Shown: positions 1 through 8,200 of the stretch, piece by piece
Position numbering within the stretch: position 1 is the stretch's first letter
Layout: each line of letters starts with the position of its first letter
From: Opitutia bacterium UBA4506
GTDB taxonomy: Bacteria > Verrucomicrobiota > Verrucomicrobiia > Opitutales > Puniceicoccaceae
Direction of reading: 5' to 3'
DNA: 42,514 nt
Assembly (NCBI GenBank): GCA_002388665.1
Contig: DGMY01000079.1
Span: forward strand, 1-42,514
Made by a program: the position numbers and the translations under genes
The notes under the pieces: generated by a model
What the model was told of the DNA's origin: nothing
Database searches by the model: none
Seen by the model: the letters and a program-made list of their open reading frames with translations, nothing else

Positions 1-116
1 CGCTCAACCACCGGCTATTGGATATCATCCCTCCGGGATGGGGAAAGGGAGAGCGTCCTACGGACGCGGATATGGGATATGGGGATATGGAAGATGAGGG
101 AGGGGATATGAGGAAC
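1..116. repeat. Intergenic hairpin and GGATATG-rich segment
   Basis: No gene is visible in the first 320 bases of the window. This part holds two perfect small inverted repeats: CATCCC-TCC-GGGATG at 26-40 and GCGTCC-TAC-GGACGC at 53-67. They are followed by GGATATG at 68-74 and 75-81 and GATATG at 84-89. It runs straight into the two heptamer arrays, so the whole upstream region of rpoN is repeat mosaic. Function is unknown. Confidence 0.6.
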
Positions 117-158
117 GTTAAACTTTAAACGTTAAACACTAAACTTTTAACGTTGAAA
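117..158. repeat. Heptamer tandem array A (GTTAAAC-like, 6 units)
   Basis: Six contiguous 7-bp units can be read in register: GTTAAAC, TTTAAAC, GTTAAAC, ACTAAAC, TTTTAAC, GTTGAAA. The array is AT-rich, unlike the GC-rich genes around it, and differs in unit sequence from the second array 16 bases downstream. Short heptamer arrays of this kind occur between genes in several bacterial phyla; no function is shown here. Confidence 0.75.
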
Positions 159-174
159 TTTGATCGCCTAATTT

Positions 175-244
175 CTGACCTCTGACTTCCGACTACTGCC
201 CTCTGACCTCCGACCTCCGACCTCCGACCTCTGCCCTCTGCCCT
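175..244. repeat. Heptamer tandem array B (CYGMCCT-like, 10 units)
   Basis: Ten contiguous 7-bp units are in perfect register: CTGACCT, CTGACTT, CCGACTA, CTGCCCT, CTGACCT, CCGACCT three times, CTGCCCT twice. The array is pyrimidine-rich on this strand and purine-rich (AGGTCGG) on the other. It ends about 75 bases before the rpoN start, so it lies in or next to the rpoN promoter or leader. An open frame on the minus strand across it is only a reading of the repeat. Confidence 0.85.
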
Positions 245-320
245 TCCTTCGGGCCAAAGTCATTCGGTAGATACTATAGCAGTTTTCGGGCCTTTTCTGA
301 ATTTTTCGGCACAGAACCGC

Positions 321-1802
321 TTGCAGATCCAAAAAACTTCTGTTAGCAAGAATCATACCGTGCCTGATCAAGGATTCCAGCAACTTCAAAAACAGACCCA
401 GTCATTAGTCCTGGCGCCTCAATTGCGTCAGTCACTAAAGATCCTGCAGGCCCCGGCAATGGAGTTGCGTTCTTCCATCCTGGAGGAACTCCAGCTCAAC
501 CCGACTCTTGAGGAATTGGCGATGGAGGGAGTCAGTATTGACGACACCGGCGAGCCAGAGGAGTCGGATGAGCCCGATGGTGAAATGGATTTCGAGAAAG
601 AGGACTACGAACTCCTGAACCGAATGGACGAAGACTGGCGCGACGATATCGGGAGCGACTACGCCGTCCGAACTCCCAGCTCGGAAGAGGAGGAGCGCCG
701 CAAACACTTCTTCGATTCCTTCGTCGGCGAAGTCTCGCTCCAAGAGCACCTCCTGAGCCAAGCCGACCTCTCGGAATTGGACAAACTCGACCGCAAAGCG
801 CTGGAATATTTAATCGGAAGCCTCAATCACGACGGTTTCCTTGACGACGAGGTCGAGAACATCGCATTGCTCGGCGATCTGCCCCTCAACAAGGTCCAGA
901 AAGCGCGCCAGTTGCTCCTCACCTTTGATCCGGTCGGTATCGGCGCCGTCGACCGCCAGGAGTGCCTACTGGTACAGCTTGAACTTTCGGGCAAAGAGAA
1001 GAGTTTGGCGGCGCGCATCCTCCGCGAGGAGTTTCCCCTGCTCATTCGCCGACGCATCCCCGAACTGTCCCGTAAATTTGGGGTGGATGCCGACACGATC
1101 CATCGGGCACTCGGTGAGATCGCGACCTTGGATCCAGCACCCGGTCGCCGTTTTTCGGAGGACAACAACCGCATCATCGTTCCCGATGTCAAGGTGTTCA
1201 AAGACGAGGAAGAAGAGTGGCGCATTGTTCTCAACAACGATTACATCCCTCGCCTCCGAATCAGCCGGACCTACAAGGATTTGATCGCCCAAGGGAAATT
1301 GCCACGAAACGAGAAGGAGTACTTGCGGGAGAAGATCCGATCGGGGCGCTTCCTTATGAACTCGATCGAACAGCGGCAACAAACAGTCGAGCGAATCGCC
1401 TGGCAACTGCTCGAGATGCAAAAGCCGTTCTTTGAAGAAGGGGTGTCAAAATTGCGCCCTCTCACAATGAATCAAGTCGCCGAGATCATCGGAGTCCACG
1501 AAACCACGGTAAGCCGAGCCATCGCCAATAAGTACATCGACACGCCTCACGGCATCTTCGAATTAAAGTACTTTTTCACCGCCGGCTATCGCACCGAAGA
1601 CGGCCAGTCGGTGTCAAACCGAAGCATCAAGGATACCATTCAGCAGATCGTCGACGGGGAGAATTCCTCCAAACCGTTCAGCGATCAGGCGATTGTGGAC
1701 ATCCTCAAAGAGAAGGGCTACAAGATCGCCAGACGCACGGTCGCCAAGTATCGCGACGAGCTCGGTATCCTCCCGACAAATCTTCGCCGCGCCTATCAGT
1801 GA
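321..1802 (+). CDS. rpoN: RNA polymerase sigma-54 factor RpoN
   Basis: Sigma-54 directs core RNA polymerase to -24/-12 promoters and needs an AAA+ activator to open them. The 493-residue length is normal for the family. The N-terminal glutamine/leucine-rich activator-interaction region (about 20-60) is followed by a very acidic linker (about 65-105), the core-binding domain, a helix-turn-helix around VAEIIGVHETTVSRAI, and the diagnostic RpoN box ARRTVAKYR near residues 470-478. The frame opens with TTG at 321; GTG at 360 (residue 14) is an alternative start, and neither has a strong ribosome binding site. The stop overlaps the tsaB start by 4 bp (GTGA), so rpoN heads an rpoN-tsaB-alr transcription unit. 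The region upstream is repeat mosaic. Confidence 0.95.
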   Translation: MQIQKTSVSKNHTVPDQGFQQLQKQTQSLVLAPQLRQSLKILQAPAMELRSSILEELQLNPTLEELAMEGVSIDDTGEPEESDEPDGEMDFEKEDYELLNRMDEDWRDDIGSDYAVRTPSSEEEERRKHFFDSFVGEVSLQEHLLSQADLSELDKLDRKALEYLIGSLNHDGFLDDEVENIALLGDLPLNKVQKARQLLLTFDPVGIGAVDRQECLLVQLELSGKEKSLAARILREEFPLLIRRRIPELSRKFGVDADTIHRALGEIATLDPAPGRRFSEDNNRIIVPDVKVFKDEEEEWRIVLNNDYIPRLRISRTYKDLIAQGKLPRNEKEYLREKIRSGRFLMNSIEQRQQTVERIAWQLLEMQKPFFEEGVSKLRPLTMNQVAEIIGVHETTVSRAIANKYIDTPHGIFELKYFFTAGYRTEDGQSVSNRSIKDTIQQIVDGENSSKPFSDQAIVDILKEKGYKIARRTVAKYRDELGILPTNLRRAYQ

Positions 1803-2470
1803 GCCATTCATCGACAAGCTCCTACAAACTTCTGGTCAATGCCGAAGGCGGTCGAGTAGACGCTGCGATCCTTTCGCAGGACCAGTGGGTATCCAGCCGA
1901 TCCATACAGGGCAATGCGGTCGAGAACCTCGCTCCAGCACTCCGTGGCGCTCTCTCTGAGGCAAGCATCCGCCCGAACGAAATTGATACATGGATCTATA
2001 GCGGCGGCCCGGGATCCCTCTTGGGGCTTCGTTCTCTCGCGATGCTCCTGAGCACTTGGGAAACCGCAAACACTCACGCCTCGATTCGTAAACTTCGCTA
2101 CTCCGGGCTGGTTTGGGCGGCCCGGGAAATCCTCCACGAGACTCCGGGTGAACCGTTTCTCCTGATCAGTCCCTGGCGAACCAACGCATGGAACATCCTA
2201 CCGGTCGGGAAGGACCTTCCGACGGAAGCCGACATTCAAGTATTTGAAGGGGAGCCTGTCGCCCCCGCAGATACCTCCATTTACGTATTGGGAGAACGAC
2301 TCCGCGCAAAACCTCCCCTCGGCTCAATCCCTATCCCCTTCCCCACCTTCGACTCTTTGGCACGTCATTTATCGACACCCGGATTTCTTACCGAGTCCGA
2401 GAAGGTCAGCCCAATCCTCAGCGGCACGACAGAATACAAAAAATGGACGCCAACGATCCCCTCCGTATGA
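1799..2470 (+). CDS. tsaB: tRNA threonylcarbamoyladenosine biosynthesis protein TsaB
   Basis: TsaB is the non-catalytic ASKHA-fold partner of TsaD and TsaE in making the t6A37 modification of ANN-decoding tRNAs. The 223-residue product has the expected size. It carries the family signature around GGPGSLLGLRS (about residues 64-74), which matches the GPGSFTGLR-type motif of TsaB proteins, and the N-terminal ASKHA-like strand KLLVNAEGGRVDAAIL. The C-terminal half is weakly conserved, as is common for this family. The start is GTG at 1799 inside the rpoN stop; the stop overlaps the likely alr start by 4 bp (ATGA), implying translational coupling. TsaD and TsaE are not in the window. Confidence 0.85.
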   Translation: MSHSSTSSYKLLVNAEGGRVDAAILSQDQWVSSRSIQGNAVENLAPALRGALSEASIRPNEIDTWIYSGGPGSLLGLRSLAMLLSTWETANTHASIRKLRYSGLVWAAREILHETPGEPFLLISPWRTNAWNILPVGKDLPTEADIQVFEGEPVAPADTSIYVLGERLRAKPPLGSIPIPFPTFDSLARHLSTPGFLTESEKVSPILSGTTEYKKWTPTIPSV

Positions 2471-3606
2471 GCTACGGCAACCAACATCGGTGTTGGGCGG
2501 AGATCGACCTGGCAGCGCTCGAGCGCAATTTGTTTCGCATACGTGATAGCCTGCCACCGGGGATCCGTTACGTGGCCGTGGTCAAGGCCGATGCCTACGG
2601 CCACGGTGTTTACCAAACCGCTTCGCGACTGATGCAGACCAACGCAGATGCATTTGCAGTGGCCAACGTCGAGGAAGGAGCACGCCTCCAGGAGATTGCC
2701 CGTGGTTGGCCGATCCTTGTGCTCGGCCCCGTTCTTCCGGAAGAGGAGAGCGCCCTGGTCCAGCTCGGCCTCGTCGCCACCGTCTCGTCCACGAACGAAG
2801 CAATTCGGTTTAGCGAAACAGCGGGCTCCCTCGGCCAGACTCTCGATGTTCACGTCAAGATCGATACCGGCATGGGCCGACTCGGCGTATGGCACGAAGA
2901 AGCCAAACAAGTATTTGATACCGTGGAGCGCTCAGACAACCTCCGGCTTCGCGGGATATACACGCACTACTCCGATGCGGTAGAGTCTCCCGAGTTCACC
3001 CATCAACAGCGCGCCCGTTTTATCCGCGCCATCCAATCTGCCGGTCTCGAGAATCGAACCGATCTCCTCATTCATGCAGACAACAGTGCGGGGACCGAAG
3101 CATTTAACCACGAAAACCCCTTCAATGCCGTCCGGGTCGGACTTCTTCAATTTGGAGTCACACAGTACCCGTCTTCCGTCTTTCACTCGGTTTCGATCGA
3201 ACCCGTCTTTCGATTCAATACCCGGATCGGCTTACTCAAGACACTACCAGCAGGCACCCCCGTCAGCTATGGGCGAACCTATGTCGCGACGAAACCGATT
3301 CGTACCGCTATACTCACCGCAGGCTACGGCGATGGCATTCCTACTGCGGCCAGCAACCGCGGACAGGTACTAATCCGCGGCCAACGCTGCCCGATCCTGG
3401 GCCGGGTAACGATGGACCAAACGGTAGTGGATGTCTCTGCCGTCGAGAACCCTGAGGTCGGGGATAAGGCAGTGCTCATCGGAAAATCCGGAGCCGCAGA
3501 GATCTCGGTCAGCGAATTCAGTCAATGGACAGATTCGATCCCCTGGGAAGTATTTTGCAGCGTGACAAAGCGAGTCCCCCGGATCTACTCAACCGCCCGC
3601 GAATAG
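2467..3606 (+). CDS. alr: Alanine racemase
   Basis: This PLP enzyme interconverts L- and D-alanine for peptidoglycan. With the ATG at 2467 (overlapping the tsaB stop as ATGA) it is 379 residues; an in-frame ATG at 2443 would add eight residues. The PLP-binding lysine is K40 in VVKADAYGHG, followed by the TIM barrel with a GMGRLG loop. The C-terminal barrel carries the second catalytic base, Y268 in VSYGRTY, and the GYGDGIP and GRVTMDQ motifs. All key residues are present, so the enzyme should be active. It is the third gene of the rpoN-tsaB-alr overlap chain. Confidence 0.96.
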   Translation: MSYGNQHRCWAEIDLAALERNLFRIRDSLPPGIRYVAVVKADAYGHGVYQTASRLMQTNADAFAVANVEEGARLQEIARGWPILVLGPVLPEEESALVQLGLVATVSSTNEAIRFSETAGSLGQTLDVHVKIDTGMGRLGVWHEEAKQVFDTVERSDNLRLRGIYTHYSDAVESPEFTHQQRARFIRAIQSAGLENRTDLLIHADNSAGTEAFNHENPFNAVRVGLLQFGVTQYPSSVFHSVSIEPVFRFNTRIGLLKTLPAGTPVSYGRTYVATKPIRTAILTAGYGDGIPTAASNRGQVLIRGQRCPILGRVTMDQTVVDVSAVENPEVGDKAVLIGKSGAAEISVSEFSQWTDSIPWEVFCSVTKRVPRIYSTARE

Positions 3607-3611
3607 ATTCG

Positions 3612-3698
3612 ATGTTCAAGGCTACACCACCGGACAAGATCGTGCTCACAACTCTGGCACTCTTGCTCGCCGCGCTCCTACTCCTGTCTTTTCTGTAG
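3612..3698 (+). CDS. Possible 28-residue single-pass membrane peptide
   Basis: An ATG five bases after the alr stop opens a 28-codon frame ending in TAG. Residues 1-9 are polar with two lysines; residues 10-28 are almost entirely hydrophobic (leucine and alanine) and long enough for one membrane span. I do not recognise a family. There is no clear ribosome binding site, so expression would rely on coupling to alr. It could be a chance frame; the clean charge-then-hydrophobic layout and its position right after alr are the only support. Confidence 0.35.
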   Translation: MFKATPPDKIVLTTLALLLAALLLLSFL

Positions 3699-3720
3699 CG
3701 GAAAACTTTTCGCGCCGGAT

Positions 3721-3930
3721 CTATTGCCCCTCGATCGAACTGTTCATGGCCTCCTGCTCGAATGAGTTCAACTGGCCAGCCTCCGCAAACTCGTTGACTT
3801 GCTGTTCCTGCTTTTCACTCAATCCCGCCGGAGTTGAATCGTAACGATTCGACTTCACGTTCTCCTGAAATTGGGTACAGGCACTCAGTGACACACAAGC
3901 GAGGAGAAGAAATAGCTTTCGAATGATCAT
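3721..3930 (-). CDS. Small putative lipoprotein
   Basis: A 69-residue protein with a short signal peptide (IIRKLFLLLACVSLSAC) and a good lipobox LSAC; the lipid-modified cysteine would be residue 18. The mature part is only about 50 residues, hydrophilic, rich in Q, E, S and N, with no recognised domain. ATG at 3930 is chosen; an in-frame GTG at 3939 would add three residues. Its 3' end faces the alr group, and its start faces away from the DoxX-like gene at 4045, so it is a single-gene unit. The protein would sit in the inner or outer membrane; function unknown. Confidence 0.6.
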   Translation of the reverse strand: MIIRKLFLLLACVSLSACTQFQENVKSNRYDSTPAGLSEKQEQQVNEFAEAGQLNSFEQEAMNSSIEGQ

Positions 3931-4044
3931 TGGAAACACTCTGTCGTTTTATAGACTCAGGACAATTCGAAATACAACGCCATACCCCGGCCCTACGAAA
4001 ACGATCTTGCTCCCCCTATCGATTCGCAGGAATATCAATTCACA

Positions 4045-4470
4045 ATGAGCGAACAGTCACAGAGTCACTCGCTGGTGTTTTGGATTAGCAGCTACTTTTT
4101 TCGGCTTTTAGCGGCAGTGATTCTACTCCAAACGCTGTACTTCAAATTCACAGGTGCTGCCGAAAGCGTCTACATCTTTACAAAGTTGGGAGCGGAGCCG
4201 TGGGGGCGATACTTGAGCGGAACAATGGAGCTCATTGCCGGTATCCTCATCCTTATGCCGAAGAAGGGGGTGTACGGCAGCATTCTTTCTCTAGGGGTCA
4301 TCTCCGGGGCCATCGCCGCTCACCTAACTGTCTTGGGCGTGGTCCTCGTGATCAATGGAAAGTCCGATCACGGCAGCCTCTTTGCCCTGGCGGTCACCGT
4401 GTTTGTTTCCTCCCTTATTGTATTGATCCTTCATCGGAAGGAAATCCCTGTCATAGGCAAGCACCTCTAG
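4045..4470 (+). CDS. DoxX-like integral membrane protein
   Basis: A 141-residue protein with four predicted membrane segments (about 12-32, 50-70, 75-100 and 110-132). The pattern of an early FRLLAAVILLQTLYFKFTG helix, a GAEPWGRYLSGTMELIAGILIL segment split by a loop, and an alanine-rich third helix is typical of the DoxX/DoxD-like family. Members are found with respiratory or redox enzymes, but the biochemical role is generally not settled. It starts a small co-directional group with 4514-4705 and 4714-5106. Confidence 0.65.
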   Translation: MSEQSQSHSLVFWISSYFFRLLAAVILLQTLYFKFTGAAESVYIFTKLGAEPWGRYLSGTMELIAGILILMPKKGVYGSILSLGVISGAIAAHLTVLGVVLVINGKSDHGSLFALAVTVFVSSLIVLILHRKEIPVIGKHL

Positions 4471-4513
4471 TTCGCCCACTCCTCCAAGGGACTGATCCCG
4501 AACCCCACTGACA

Positions 4514-4705
4514 ATGACCCAATCCCGATTCCTACTGATCATGGGAATGATCGCATTCGCCATGATCTTCTCCTGGATCCTGATCGATGTGATCATAGGC
4601 TTCGACTCGTTCGGGGAACTTCCCATCGGCATGATTCTCATAGTCGCCGACCTCACCGCTTTTGCCTTCATCGGAGCGGTCCTCAAACGAAAGATCGAGA
4701 AGTAG
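4514..4705 (+). CDS. Small two-helix membrane protein
   Basis: A 63-residue, strongly hydrophobic protein. Two membrane spans are visible, about residues 5-27 and 37-57, with a short acidic loop (GFDSFGELP) and a basic C-terminus (KRKIEK). I do not recognise a family. It sits 43 bases after the DoxX-like gene and 8 bases before the lipoprotein gene at 4714, so the three genes are probably co-transcribed. Confidence 0.5.
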   Translation: MTQSRFLLIMGMIAFAMIFSWILIDVIIGFDSFGELPIGMILIVADLTAFAFIGAVLKRKIEK

Positions 4706-4713
4706 CCACCGAC

Positions 4714-5106
4714 ATGAACTGGCTCACACCGGCCCTCTGCCTCATCGCCCTACTGGGAACCCTCGGCTGCTCAAGCATCCAGCAAACCTCTCTTTCCGGA
4801 AAATGGACTCTCCAGAAAGGAGATGAAAAACTGGCAGACCTAACCTTCGGCCCTGGGGAGACCTTCCAGTTCGACGCAGCTGCATTCAATGGAGTGGAAG
4901 CCCAAGGCAGGACCCATCGGGAAGGTCGCCAAATTACTTTCATCAATGAACGCGGGACCGATGCGGCGGCCTCAGATCCCGCTCCAGGGACCTATCTGTA
5001 TTCTATCGACGGCGACATTCTTACCTTCGGAAAAATTTCGGATCCGATTCAACGCCGCGCAACCTTCCTCTCGAAACCCTGGACCCGGGCGACCCTTTCG
5101 CCATAG
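4714..5106 (+). CDS. Putative lipoprotein with lipocalin-like fold
   Basis: A 130-residue protein with a signal peptide ending in the lipobox LGCS (cysteine at about residue 19). The mature sequence, with a SLSGKWTLQKGDEKLADLTF opening and alternating strands ending in GDILTFGKI, resembles small beta-barrel lipoproteins that report a difference between a measured and a cut-off value, such as lipocalin-like or META-type domains. This is a pattern resemblance only. It is the last gene of the 4045-5106 group. The 106 bases to the convergent hydantoinase gene contain no strong terminator that I can see. Confidence 0.5.
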   Translation: MNWLTPALCLIALLGTLGCSSIQQTSLSGKWTLQKGDEKLADLTFGPGETFQFDAAAFNGVEAQGRTHREGRQITFINERGTDAAASDPAPGTYLYSIDGDILTFGKISDPIQRRATFLSKPWTRATLSP

Positions 5107-5212
5107 CTTCCATGCGGGCCTCCAACGGCTCCAGTCGAGCCGGTTGCCGGGTAAGGTACTCCGGCAGCACCGGCGTCCCTGTCGATTGGAATGCGACTCC
5201 CGTACCGCCAGC

Positions 5213-8200
5213 TCAAACAGCGCCCCAACCGCCACCGCCAGGCGTTTCCACCCGCAATCGGGTCCCGGCCGCCACTCGTAGGGTGCACGCGTAGGGCAGG
5301 CGCTCCTCCCGCCCATCGGGATAGATCAAGGTTTGGGAGCCGGGAAGTCCACTCCCCCCGCCCTCGCATCCCGCCGGACCCTCTAACCGGTGCTGGGTGA
5401 GCAGAGACAGCTCTACCTCCTCCTCGAATCGGTACTCACGGACCAATCCACACCCGCCCGGATGAGCACCGTTGCCACCCGACTCGGGGCGAATGCCAAA
5501 CCGGAGAATCTTCACTGGAAAACGCCTTTCAAGCACCTCCACATCGGTGATCGCAGTATTGGTCATGTGCACCTGCACCGCCGAGGCCCCCGGACCCCTC
5601 GCTGAGGCACCACTGCCCCCGGCTAGGGTCTCGTAATGCGAAAATCGATCATTCCCAAAAATCACATTGTTCATTGTGTTTTGGCTGTCGGCCTCGATCC
5701 CAAAAAGACGAATCAAGGCTTCAACAAAACGCTGGCTGACCTCCACGTTCCCGGCCACCACCGGCGGCATAGCAGAGGTATCCTCTCCCTCAAATGGCGC
5801 GGCGAGCAGGCACCCCTCTGGGATAGCCAAATCAACCGCCCGCAAAAGTCCCTCGTTCAGTGGAACATCACGATCCACCAACAACCGGCAGACGTATAGA
5901 ACGGCACTAAGGGAGACCCCGAGAGGACATTGAAAGGCACCCTTTCCTGTCTCCGTTCCGGCACAATCGATCAGTACGTTGCCCCCGGCAGCCAATTCCC
6001 CCCGTACTCGGATGACCTGGCCACCGTCCAACTGTACTTCCGCCGTTCGCTCACCCAGCTCTCGGGCGATCCGGTCGATCGCCTGCCTCATCCACGCCTC
6101 CGATTGCTTCAAGATTCGCCCGAGATAATACTCCACTTTACCGGCCCCGTTCTCCGCGAGAAGAGACTGGATCAAACGCTGCCCCTCCCGTACCGCGGCG
6201 ACCTGGCTATACACGTCGGCCAGGTTAATCTCCGGCGACCGCGAGGGCAGATTTCCGTTCTCCGTATTGGTGAGAATCCGACGCAATTTTTCAGTATGAT
6301 TGATCCCCTCCCGAAAGAGGTGAAAAGGCGGAATCACCACGCCCTCCTCGGCCAAAGAGTGCGCATCAGCCGGCATGGACCCAGCCCGCACTCCACCAAT
6401 TTCTGCATGGTGCGCGCGAACCGCCAAGAACGCTACCGGTGGCATTTCAGCCGCGGCAAAGATCGGGGCCAGAACCGTCACGTCCGGTAGATGGGATCCC
6501 CCAAACCCCGGATGATTTGTGATCGCGATGTCTCCCTCCTTCCAGTCCAACCGATCCGAAACCGCTCGCACGCAGTAGCCCATGGCCCCCAGATGCACCG
6601 GAATGTGAGGCGCATTCACCGCAAGATATCCCTCTCCGTCGAGCAGCGCGCACGAGAAATCCAGCCGCTCCCGAATGTTCACACTCAAGGCGGTCCGCTG
6701 TAACATTTCTCCCATGGCATCCACGATCCCCGCAAAGCGATTGCGAAACAATTCGTGCTCGACTTCCTCCAGTGTCGATTTCTTTTCCCGCCCTTCCCGG
6801 AGCTGCATTCGCTCGAGACGCAAGGATCCTTCGGTTCCGACAGAGAACCGCCAACCGGGTTCCACGACCAAGGTCCCGAACTCCTGGGAGATCACACAGG
6901 GCCCAACACCACAGGCGCCCGCTTCCAGTATTTCACCGTCGATAAATTCTCCCCGGCCACCCAATTCGTCCCCCAAAGGCTCGGGAAACACTTCCACCTT
7001 TGCCTCTTCTTCCACCTCGCGCAGTCGTACTCGAATCGATGCCACCTCCAGTGGCAGCCGATCCTGGCGGAAGCCAAACACCTCTTCAAATTGGCGGTGG
7101 AACTCGGCCGCGAGATCCACTCCCTCCTTCCATTCACACACCAACGTCGACTCCTGTCCCGCGAGCCGAAGGAAGGCCTCCCGCTTCCATTCAAGCGTCG
7201 TATCCTCATCCGGCTCCATGCGGCGCAACGCACTCTGATCCATCCGGTCGAACACTTCGGAAGCCGTCGGAACAAAATCTACCAAAGGCTGTAGAACGGA
7301 CTCTCGGACGATCTGCTCGGGGAGCGCCGAGCTCAAACCATCTGCACTTAGAATACCCGCCCGTCCCGGTTGGAGAATGAGGCGAATACCCAACCCTTCC
7401 GCAAGGGCGCAGGCGTGTAGCCCCCCTCCTCCACCGAAGGACAACAACGCGAAGCCCGAAGGGTCCAATCCGTCGCGAATCGAGATTTCACGCAGGGCCG
7501 ACTCCATGGTTTCGTTGGCAATCATCCGGAATCCTTCCAATACCTGACGCACTTCATCCGAACTCGCATTCTCTCTCCCGGCTCCTTCCAAAACCCCGGT
7601 CAATGCGCGCTCCGCCGCTTCGCGGTCCAACGAGAACCGGAATCGTTCCGGATCGATCCGCCCGAGAAGAAGGTGGACATCGGTGAGTGTCAGCGGACCG
7701 CCCCGTCCGTAGCAAGCCGGGCCCGGATCGGCCCCCGCGCTATCCGGACCAACGGTATAGGCAAACCCGTCAAAACCGCAAATCGACCCACCTCCCGCTG
7801 CGACAGTATCAATCCGAAGGGCCTCCGAGTAAATATGCGCATCCCCCACTTTGAGCTCGGATCGATAGGCCAGGTCGCCGTCGAACCGAGAGACATCCGT
7901 ACTCGTCCCGCCCATATCAAAAGCAAGAAAGGACCCGATACCCGCCCGCTTCGCTGCTGCGGCCGCTCCCACAACGCCTCCGGCCGGCCCGCTCAACAAC
8001 GAGTCCACAGCCCGAAAATGGCTGCGGTCGACGATGCCTCCCGCGCTGGTCATCACGCGGACGTCCCGGACACCCTCCGCTTGTTCGATCCCATCGAGGT
8101 AAGCATCCAGGGTTGGGGCCAGATAACCCTCAACGACCGCTGTCTCCGTACGGCGCAAGTATCCGGGTAGATTCGAAACTTCGGCGGCGGCGATCACACG

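Noticed and set aside
175..244. Possible CRISPR array from the repeat upstream of rpoN
   Set aside because: Units are 7 bp, contiguous and without spacers, and no cas genes are present.
2358..2375. A TGGCACG sequence resembling a -24 element of a sigma-54 promoter
   Set aside because: It lies inside the tsaB coding region and lacks the TTGC-type -12 element at the right distance. A TGGCAC at about 42400 likewise lacks a proper -12. I found no convincing sigma-54 promoter.
5107..5369. Short GC-rich open frames on both strands between the lipoprotein and hydantoinase genes
   Set aside because: No recognised motif, no ribosome binding site and strong overlap with the hydantoinase 3' end.
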